A program made the translations under genes and the position numbers. DNA of 19,361 nt, from contig UQNU01000047.1 of assembly GCA_900542555.1 (NCBI GenBank), forward strand, positions 1 to 19,361, in the 5' to 3' direction. This DNA is from an uncultured Collinsella sp. (GTDB lineage: Bacteria; Actinomycetota; Coriobacteriia; Coriobacteriales; Coriobacteriaceae). Below the pieces are notes generated by a model, which saw only the letters and a program-made list of their open reading frames with translations, searched no databases and had not been told where the DNA came from. This document shows, piece by piece, positions 12,976-19,361 of this stretch (within the stretch, counting starts at the first letter, position 1; every line of letters starts with the position of its first letter).

Positions 12976-15975
12976 ATGAGCGACATCATGAGGCCGATCC
13001 CGTTTTCGCAGCTGATGAACTGGATCATCGAGGAGCACAAGACTCAGGGCGCCGTCTTTGGCGTGCGCAAGATGGTTACGACCAACCAGGAGGGCGCGCT
13101 TCCCATTTTTGACGAGCGCATCGAGACTCCGTTTGGCCCGGCCGCCGGCCCCAATACGCAGCTTGCCCAAAACATCGTGGCATCCTACGTGGCCGGTTCC
13201 CGCTTCTTTGAGCTCAAGACCGTTCAGGTTATGGACGGCGAGGAGCTCTCCAAGTGTGTGAACAAGCCCTGCATCGTGGCGCAGGACGAGTGCTACAACT
13301 GCGAGTGGTCGACCGAGCTCGAGGTTCCGCAGGCTTTTGCCGAGTACGTGAAGGCATGGTTCGCCTGCCACCTCATCGCTCGCGAGTACGGCCTAGGTAG
13401 CCCGGACGGCTTTGTCTTCAACATGTCCGTGGGCTATGACCTCGAGGGCATCAAGAGCCCCAAGGTCGACGCCTACATCGAGGGCATGAAGGACGCCAGC
13501 GGCTCTGACGTCTGGAACGAGTGCCGCACGTGGGCGCTCGCTAACCTGGACAAGTTTGAGCATGTCGATACCGCGTTTGTCGAGTCCATCCCGGCGCGCG
13601 TCTCCAACTCCATTACCGAGTCTACCCTGCACGGCTGCCCGCCGGCGGAGATCGAGCGCATCGCGACCTATCTGATCACCGAGAAGGGCCTCAACACCTA
13701 CATCAAGTGCAACCCCACGCTGCTGGGTTATGAGTTTGCCCGCCAGCGTCTGAACGAGCTGGGCTTTGACTACATCGTCTTCGATGACACACACTTCCGC
13801 GAGGACCTGCAGTGGGCCGACGCCGTGCCCATGTTCGAGCGCCTGATTGCCCTGTGCGCCGAGCGCGGTCTTGAGTTTGGCGTCAAGCTGACCAACACGT
13901 TTCCCGTCGACGTGACCAGGGACGAGCTGCCCTCCACCGAGATGTACATGTCGGGCCGTTCACTGTTCTCGCTGACCATCGAGGCCGCCCGTCGCATTAC
14001 CGAGCAGTTCGATGGCAAGCTGCGCATCAGCTACTCCGGCGGTGCTACGGTCTACAACATCCGCGCCCTGTACGATGCCGGCATTTGGCCCGTCACCCTG
14101 GCGACCGACGTGCTCAAGCCCGGTGGCTACGAGCGCTTTAGCCAGATGGCCGGCGAGTTTACCGACCTGGATGGCAAGCCGTTCGCGGGTGTCTCTCTCG
14201 AGGCTGTGACTGCGATCCAGACCGACTCACTCACCAACCCGCTCTACAAGAAGCCGCTGCGCCCGCTGCCCGACCGTAAGGTCGCCGGCAAGAGCCCGCT
14301 TTCCGACTGCTTTACCACGCCGTGCCGCACGAGCTGCCCCATCCAGCAGGATATTCCCGCCTACCTGGCGGCCGTTGACGAGGGCCGCTACGAGGACGCA
14401 CTCAACATCATCATCGAGCGCAACGCCCTGCCGTTCATTACCGGCACCATCTGCCCGCATCCCTGCGGCCGTGCCTGCGAGCGTGCGTTCTACGAGCCCG
14501 AGGGCGCCCAGATTCGCGCCAGTAAGCTCAAGGCCGCCCGCGAGGCCATGACTGCCGTGCTGCCCAAGCTGCGCGCCCAGGCCATCGCCAACGACGGCGA
14601 GCACAACGTTGCCGTTATCGGCGGCGGCCCGGCCGGCCTGGCGACGGCGTTCTTCCTGACGCGTGCCGGCGTGCCCGTCACCATCTTCGAGGCCCGCGAC
14701 TCTCTCGGCGGCGTGGTCCGTCACGTGATTCCCGAGTTCCGTATCGCGAGCGACGATATCTCCCACGATGCCGAGCTCTGCCTAGCCTTTGGCGCCAAGG
14801 TGCAGCTCAACGCTCGCGTTGATTCCATTGACGAGCTCAAGGACCAGGGCTTTACCGACGTGGTCGTGGCCACCGGTGCCTGGATGCCCGGCTCTGCGGG
14901 CCTGGGCGAGGGTGCCGAGCTCGATGTGCTGGAGTTCCTCGAGGCCGCCAAGAAGGGCGAGAAACTCGAGCTGGGCGAGGACGTCGTGGTCATTGGCGCC
15001 GGCAACACCGCCATGGACGCGGCCCGCGTGGCCAAGCGTCTGGCTGGCGTGAAGAACGTGCGCCTGGTGTATCGCCGCACCAAGAAGCAGATGCCCGCCG
15101 ACGAGGAAGAGCTCGATCTTGCTCTTGCCGACGGCGTTGAGCTCTGCGAGCTGCTGGCGCCCAAGGCACTCAACGGCGCCGTGCTGACCTGCGACGTTAT
15201 GGAGCTTGGCGAGCCGGATGCAAGCGGCCGTCGCAGCCCTGTCGCCACGGGCGAGACCGTCGAGCTTTCCGCCACCACGGTGATCTGCGCCGTGGGCGAG
15301 GGCATCGATGCCAGCCTGTACGATGCCGCGGGCGTCGAGCACGACCGTCGCGGCCGCCTTGCCGCCACCTCCACCGGCGTCGAGGGCGTCTGGGCTGCGG
15401 GCGACTGCCGCCGCGGTCCTGCCACCGTGGTCGAGGCTATTGCCGATGCCGCCGAAGTCGCCCGTGCCATTGCCGGCGTGGACTTTAACAAGTACGCCGA
15501 CCAGAATGCTCAGGCCGATCGCGAGGACGCCTGCTACGAGCGCAAGGGGTCGCTGTGCCGCGACAAGCGCAACTGCACCAAGACCCGCTGCCTGGGCTGC
15601 GGCTCGGTGTGCGAGGTCTGCTGCGATGTGTGCCCCAACCGCGCCAACGTTGCCATTAAGGTGCCGGGTCTCGCCAAGCATCAGGTCGTCCACGTCGACG
15701 GCATGTGCAACGAGTGCGGCAACTGCGCTGTGTTCTGCCCCTACCAGGAGGGCCGTCCCTACAAGGACAAGCTCACCCTGTTCTGGAGCGAGCAGGACAT
15801 GGAGAACTCCGAGAACGAGGGCTTCCTGGCTGTGGACGAGGATCACTTTAAGGTCCGCGTCGCCGGCACGGTCCGCACCGTCTCGGTCGATGCCGTCAAC
15901 ACCGGCCTTCCCGAGGCCGTCCGCCTGACCATCAGGGCTGTGCGCGACAACTATCCGTATCTCCTTAAGAAATAG
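12976..15975 (+). CDS. ygfK: YgfK: FAD/NAD(P)H-type Fe-S oxidoreductase ('putative selenate reductase subunit')
   Basis: A 999-aa protein close to the length of E. coli YgfK (about 1030). The first ~420 residues form a dihydroorotate-dehydrogenase-like barrel. Next comes a GltD-like unit: Cys445, Cys450 and Cys454 with a further CPHPCGRAC segment for an Fe-S cluster; the FAD motif GGGPAG (549-554); the NAD(P)H motif GAGNTA (674-679); and WAAGDC (806-811) closing the flavin site. The C-terminus has a Cys-rich stretch (Cys861-886) and a clean CxxCxxCxxxC at Cys911/914/917/921. The ATG at 12976 is chosen because AGAGAGGA precedes it and MSDIMRPIPFSQLMNW is the conserved beginning. YgfK is tied to selenium-dependent molybdenum hydroxylase and purine loci. 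It likely exchanges electrons between NAD(P)H and XdhD via the adjacent ferredoxin. The selenate role in its name is unproven. Confidence 0.94.
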   Translation: MSDIMRPIPFSQLMNWIIEEHKTQGAVFGVRKMVTTNQEGALPIFDERIETPFGPAAGPNTQLAQNIVASYVAGSRFFELKTVQVMDGEELSKCVNKPCIVAQDECYNCEWSTELEVPQAFAEYVKAWFACHLIAREYGLGSPDGFVFNMSVGYDLEGIKSPKVDAYIEGMKDASGSDVWNECRTWALANLDKFEHVDTAFVESIPARVSNSITESTLHGCPPAEIERIATYLITEKGLNTYIKCNPTLLGYEFARQRLNELGFDYIVFDDTHFREDLQWADAVPMFERLIALCAERGLEFGVKLTNTFPVDVTRDELPSTEMYMSGRSLFSLTIEAARRITEQFDGKLRISYSGGATVYNIRALYDAGIWPVTLATDVLKPGGYERFSQMAGEFTDLDGKPFAGVSLEAVTAIQTDSLTNPLYKKPLRPLPDRKVAGKSPLSDCFTTPCRTSCPIQQDIPAYLAAVDEGRYEDALNIIIERNALPFITGTICPHPCGRACERAFYEPEGAQIRASKLKAAREAMTAVLPKLRAQAIANDGEHNVAVIGGGPAGLATAFFLTRAGVPVTIFEARDSLGGVVRHVIPEFRIASDDISHDAELCLAFGAKVQLNARVDSIDELKDQGFTDVVVATGAWMPGSAGLGEGAELDVLEFLEAAKKGEKLELGEDVVVIGAGNTAMDAARVAKRLAGVKNVRLVYRRTKKQMPADEEELDLALADGVELCELLAPKALNGAVLTCDVMELGEPDASGRRSPVATGETVELSATTVICAVGEGIDASLYDAAGVEHDRRGRLAATSTGVEGVWAAGDCRRGPATVVEAIADAAEVARAIAGVDFNKYADQNAQADREDACYERKGSLCRDKRNCTKTRCLGCGSVCEVCCDVCPNRANVAIKVPGLAKHQVVHVDGMCNECGNCAVFCPYQEGRPYKDKLTLFWSEQDMENSENEGFLAVDEDHFKVRVAGTVRTVSVDAVNTGLPEAVRLTIRAVRDNYPYLLKK

Positions 15976-15986
15976 GCGAGTCTCTT

Positions 15987-16466
15987 ATGGCCAAATCCAT
16001 TCAACATAACGTGGCCTACGTTGCCTGCGGAAGCGGTTGCGCCTCCGCAGGCGGCGACGCCCGCTGCAGCGAAGGCTGCATTGGCTGTGGCGCCTGCGTC
16101 ACGGCCTGCCCCCACGGCGCCATTGCGCTGGTCGATGGCATCGCCCGCGTGGACCGCTCCAAGTGCACGGGCTGTGGCCTGTGCGGCATGGCGTGCCCGC
16201 AGCGCGTGATTGCCTTCGTCCCCGGCTACCAGAACATTCTGGTGCGCTGCAACAACACCGATAAGGGTGCCATTGCGCGCAAGGTCTGCGACACGAGCTG
16301 CATCGGTTGCGGTATGTGCGCCAAAAAGTGCCCTGCCGGCGCTATCCGCATCGAGGACAACTGCGCCCATATCGACGGCGTGGACTGCCTGTCGTGCGGC
16401 ATGTGCGCCGTCGTCTGCCCGCATGGCGCCATCCACGACCGCACCGGCATCGCCGCCGGCGTGTAG
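15987..16466 (+). CDS. RnfB-like soluble polyferredoxin, four 4Fe-4S motifs
   Basis: A 159-aa protein with four CxxCxxCxxxC motifs: Cys31/34/37/41, Cys60/63/66/70, Cys105/108/111/115 and Cys134/137/140/144. Three of the four are followed by a CP-x-G-A-I pattern typical of bacterial ferredoxins. Six further Cys (14, 18, 27, 88, 101, 126) are present. The sequence between motifs 2 and 3 (VRCNNTDKGAIARKVCDTSC) and the start VAYVACGSGC resemble the C-terminal ferredoxin part of RnfB, but the RnfB N-terminal membrane anchor is missing, so it should be cytoplasmic. It lies 11 nt after ygfK and 12 nt before xdhD, with a weak Shine-Dalgarno (AGGCGAG), so it is probably co-translated with them. Likely role: electron carrier between XdhD and YgfK. 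Confidence 0.92.
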   Translation: MAKSIQHNVAYVACGSGCASAGGDARCSEGCIGCGACVTACPHGAIALVDGIARVDRSKCTGCGLCGMACPQRVIAFVPGYQNILVRCNNTDKGAIARKVCDTSCIGCGMCAKKCPAGAIRIEDNCAHIDGVDCLSCGMCAVVCPHGAIHDRTGIAAGV

Positions 16467-16478
16467 AAGGGAATCACC

Positions 16479-19256
16479 ATGGCACAGGAATTCACTTTTA
16501 CCGTTAACGGTGTCGAGCACACGACGACGGAGAATAAACCACTGCTGCGCTATCTGCGCGACGACCTGCACATTCACTCCGCCAAGGACGGCTGCTCCGA
16601 GGGCGCCTGCGGCACCTGCACCATCCATGTGGACGGTGCGGCCGTCAAGGCGTGCGTGCTGACCACCGCTCTTGCCGCCGGCCGCAACATCGTGACCGTC
16701 GAGGGCCTGCCCGAGGACGTGCGCGAGGCCTTTGTGTACGCCTTTGGCGCCGTGGGCGCCGTGCAGTGCGGTTTTTGCATTCCCGGCATGGTCATGGCGG
16801 GTGCGGCGCTCATCGCCGAGGACCCCGAGCCCACCGAGGAGCAGATCAAGTACGCCATTCGCGGTAACGTCTGTCGCTGCACCGGCTACAAAAAGATTAT
16901 CGAGGGCATCTCGCTGGCCGCTGCGGTGCTCCGCGGCGAAAAGCAGATCGACGAGGACCTGGAGCGCGGCGATGACTACGGCGTGGGCAAGCGCGCCTTC
17001 CGTATTGACGTGCGCAAGAAGGTGCTCGGCGAGGGCAAGTATCCCGACGACATCGACGAGCTCGATCAGCCGGGCCTGACCTATGCCAGCGCCGTGCGCT
17101 CCAAGTATCCGCGCGCCCGCGTGCTCTCCATCGACACCTCCAAGGCCGAGGCCCTGCCCGGTGTGGTGGGCATCCTGCGCGCCGAGGACGTGCCGGTCAA
17201 CCAGGTCGGCCACCTTATCCAGGACTGGGACGTCATGATCGCTCAGGGCGATATCACCCGCTGCGTGGGCGATGCCATCGTGCTGGTGGTCGCCGAGGAC
17301 GAGGCGACGCTCGAGAAGGCCAAGAAGCTCGTAAAGATTGACTACGAGCCGCTGGAGCCCGTGCGCAACATTGTCGAGGCCAGGGCCGCCGACGCTCCGC
17401 GCCTGCATGACAGCTTCTTTGCCTTTGGCAACACGGTGGAGCTCAAGGACAACGTGTGCCAGAGCCGCCACGTGACGCGCGGCGACGCCGCCAAGGCGCT
17501 GGCAGAGAGCGCGTTCACCGTGACGCAGCGCTTTACCACGCCCTTTACCGAGCATGCCTTCTTGGAGCCCGAGTGTGCCGTTGCCTTCCCGTACAAGAAC
17601 GGCGTCAAGGTGCAGTCGACCGACCAGGGTGCCTACGATACGCGCAAAGAGTGCGCCCACATGTTTGGCTGGGACAACGAGCCCGAGCGTGTGGTCGTCG
17701 AGACCATGCTCGTGGGCGGCGGCTTTGGCGGTAAGGAGGACGTATCCATCCAGCACCTGGCCGCGCTCGCTGCCTATAAGTTCCAGCGTCCTGTGAAGTG
17801 CAAGCTCACGCGTGCCGAGTCGCTCGCGTTCCATCCCAAGCGTCACGCCATGGACGGCACCTTTACACTGGGCTGCGACGCCGAGGGCAACTTTACCGGC
17901 CTGGATTGCGAGATCAACTTCGATACCGGCGCCTACGCGTCGCTGTGCGGCCCGGTGCTCGAGCGCGCCTGTACGCATGCCGTCGGTCCCTACAAGTACC
18001 AGAACACCGACATTCGCGGTTTTGGCTACTACACCAACAACCCGCCCGCCGGTGCGTACCGCGGCTTTGGCGTTTGCCAGTCCGAGTTTGCGCTCGAGAG
18101 CCTGATCGACCTGCTGGCCGAGAAGGTCGGCTTGGATCCGTGGGAGATCCGCTACCGTAACGCCATCGAGCCGGGCGAGGTTCTGCCCAACGGCCAGATT
18201 GCCGACTGCTCCACGGCGCTGAAGGAGACGCTGCTCGAGGTCAAGGATGCCTACTACGCGCATCCCGGACACGCCGGCATCGCCTGCGCCATGAAGAACG
18301 CCGGCGTGGGCGTGGGCCTGCCCGATGCCGGTCGCTGCAAGATTCGCATCGAGAACGGCGTGGCCGTGGTCTATGCCGCCACGTCCGACATCGGTCAGGG
18401 CTGCAACACCGTCTTTTTGCAGGACGTTGCCGAGGCCTGCGGCCTGCCGCTTCGCTGCATTGCCAACGGCGAGTGCTCCACCGAGAACGCTCCCGACTCC
18501 GGCACCACGTCTGGTTCACGTCAGACGGTCGTGACCGGCGAGGCCGTGCGCGGTGCCGCCTTCCTGCTGCGCGATGCCATGCTTGATATCGAGGCCGGCA
18601 AGTCTGCGCCCGCCGCTCCCGTGAATGCGCATGGCGACGGCGTCAAGATCGAGTACGACGACGGTCGCGCCTATCAGCTGCGCACGCAGGAGCTCGTCGC
18701 CGGCCAGGGTATGCATCCTCAGGATCCCGCGGCCGCCATCAAGGCGCTCGAGGGATGCGAGTTTGGCTACGTGTACCTGGAGCCGACCGACAAGCTGGGT
18801 GCGGATGTTCCCAACCCCAAGAGCCACATCTGCTACGGCTTTGCCACGCATGTGGTCATTTTGGACGATGACGGCCGCGTGAGCGAGATCTATGCTGCGC
18901 ACGATTCCGGCAAGGTGGTCAACCCCATCTCCATCCAGGGTCAGATCGAAGGCGGCGTGCTCATGGGTATGGGCTATGCGCTTACCGAGGACTGGCCGCT
19001 CAAGGACTGCGTACCCCAGGCAAGGTACGGTACGCTCGGGCTGTTCCGTGCGCCCGAGATTCCGGATATCCACGCCATCTACGTGGAGAAGGACGAGCTG
19101 CTGCCCGTGGCATACGGCGGCAAGGGCATCGGCGAGATCGCAACGATCCCCACGGCGCCCGCCGTGCAGAACGCCTACCGCGCGTTTGACGGCAAACTGC
19201 GTCCGGATCTTCCCATGGTGGATACGCCCTACAGCCGCGTCCGCAACCGCGGGTAG
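16479..19256 (+). CDS. xdhD: XdhD-type molybdenum hydroxylase: fused [2Fe-2S] and Mo-binding modules
   Basis: A 925-aa fusion, close to E. coli XdhD (about 956). Residues 1-155 bind two [2Fe-2S] clusters: Cys39/44/47/59 in GCSEGACGTC and following, then Cys97/100 and Cys132/134 (GFC and CRC). From about residue 165 comes the molybdopterin-binding part of the xanthine dehydrogenase family: GGGFGGKED (413-421), GAYRGFGVCQ with Arg528, SDIGQGCNTVFLQ, GSRQTVVTGEAV, and the active-site Glu886 in KGIGEIATIPTAPAV. No FAD domain lies between the modules and no FAD subunit is nearby, so electrons must leave by another partner; the preceding ferredoxin is the candidate. The reaction is probably hydroxylation or reductive dehydroxylation of a purine. 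No in-frame TGA is seen; a labile Se cofactor would come from separate genes. ATG follows AAGGGAATCACC. Confidence 0.94.
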   Translation: MAQEFTFTVNGVEHTTTENKPLLRYLRDDLHIHSAKDGCSEGACGTCTIHVDGAAVKACVLTTALAAGRNIVTVEGLPEDVREAFVYAFGAVGAVQCGFCIPGMVMAGAALIAEDPEPTEEQIKYAIRGNVCRCTGYKKIIEGISLAAAVLRGEKQIDEDLERGDDYGVGKRAFRIDVRKKVLGEGKYPDDIDELDQPGLTYASAVRSKYPRARVLSIDTSKAEALPGVVGILRAEDVPVNQVGHLIQDWDVMIAQGDITRCVGDAIVLVVAEDEATLEKAKKLVKIDYEPLEPVRNIVEARAADAPRLHDSFFAFGNTVELKDNVCQSRHVTRGDAAKALAESAFTVTQRFTTPFTEHAFLEPECAVAFPYKNGVKVQSTDQGAYDTRKECAHMFGWDNEPERVVVETMLVGGGFGGKEDVSIQHLAALAAYKFQRPVKCKLTRAESLAFHPKRHAMDGTFTLGCDAEGNFTGLDCEINFDTGAYASLCGPVLERACTHAVGPYKYQNTDIRGFGYYTNNPPAGAYRGFGVCQSEFALESLIDLLAEKVGLDPWEIRYRNAIEPGEVLPNGQIADCSTALKETLLEVKDAYYAHPGHAGIACAMKNAGVGVGLPDAGRCKIRIENGVAVVYAATSDIGQGCNTVFLQDVAEACGLPLRCIANGECSTENAPDSGTTSGSRQTVVTGEAVRGAAFLLRDAMLDIEAGKSAPAAPVNAHGDGVKIEYDDGRAYQLRTQELVAGQGMHPQDPAAAIKALEGCEFGYVYLEPTDKLGADVPNPKSHICYGFATHVVILDDDGRVSEIYAAHDSGKVVNPISIQGQIEGGVLMGMGYALTEDWPLKDCVPQARYGTLGLFRAPEIPDIHAIYVEKDELLPVAYGGKGIGEIATIPTAPAVQNAYRAFDGKLRPDLPMVDTPYSRVRNRG

Positions 19257-19325
19257 GGTAGGGCGCGGACAGCCATTACTGACGAGCCGTTCGCGCTCAA
19301 CATCAACTGTATATGCTGCGCCTTT

Positions 19326-19361
19326 GGCCCCAGCTCCATCGCGAGCCGGGGCCTTTTGTTT
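19326..19361 (+). terminator. Rho-independent terminator after xdhD
   Basis: GGCCCC (19326-19331) pairs with GGGGCC (19348-19353), extended by GCTC/GAGC (19333-19336 with 19343-19346) around a six-base loop, followed by TTTTGTTT at the window edge. It lies about 70 nt after the xdhD stop and closes the purine operon. Confidence 0.88.

Noticed and set aside
15951..18272. 773-codon open frame on the minus strand
   Set aside because: It is antisense to the ferredoxin and xdhD genes, with shadow-like composition and no family resemblance; the plus strand holds clear Cys motifs.
12976..19256. Selenocysteine codons in ygfK or xdhD
   Set aside because: Both frames run to their expected ends without in-frame TGA; any selenium would be a labile cofactor, not an encoded residue.

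Overview
The window most likely comes from the chromosome of a Coriobacteriia member, probably Collinsella or a close relative. This is inference from the high-GC codon usage, the style of the ribosomal proteins, and the GGGGACAG-type intergenic repeats, which I associate from memory with Collinsella genomes. No rRNA or tRNA gene, CRISPR array, insertion sequence or phage gene was seen.

Region 1 (1-2146): the end of the S10 ribosomal-protein cluster (rpsC 3' end, rplP, rpmC, rpsQ) runs into the first two spc-operon genes (rplN, rplX). A strong terminator sits directly after rplX, so the usual rplE-rpsN-rpsH continuation is absent here. A 118-nt structured gap separates rpsQ from rplN. L16 carries an unusual acidic, Ala-rich tail.

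Region 2 (2147-4913): a repeat-rich spacer is followed by a two-gene unit, a Gfo/Idh/MocA-type dehydrogenase and a DeoR-family repressor. Perfect palindromes lie upstream of this unit. A second spacer follows, holding three copies of a large hairpin repeat flanked by a second repeat family.

Region 3 (4914-8827): on the minus strand, a U32-family protein (RlhA/YhbU type) and an RluA-type pseudouridine synthase form an operon, both probably acting on rRNA. Divergent from them is ridA, an enamine/imine deaminase gene that ends at a strong bidirectional hairpin terminator.

Region 4 (8872-19361): an anaerobic purine-catabolism locus. A minus-strand YheO/DauR-type regulator diverges from an NCS2 purine permease, followed by ssnA, ygfK, an RnfB-like soluble polyferredoxin and xdhD, and then a terminator. 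ygfK, ssnA and xdhD belong to the gene set associated with selenium-dependent molybdenum hydroxylases and with anaerobic uric-acid/purine breakdown in gut bacteria. The working model is inference: the permease imports a purine; XdhD (two [2Fe-2S] clusters plus a Mo-binding module, no FAD module) oxidises or reduces the ring; the polyferredoxin carries electrons between XdhD and YgfK, which has FAD, NAD(P)H and Fe-S modules; and SsnA performs a metal-dependent hydrolytic step. No FAD subunit (ygfM/xdhB type) lies in the window, which makes the ferredoxin/YgfK pair the likely electron route. This locus is the most interesting content of the window.
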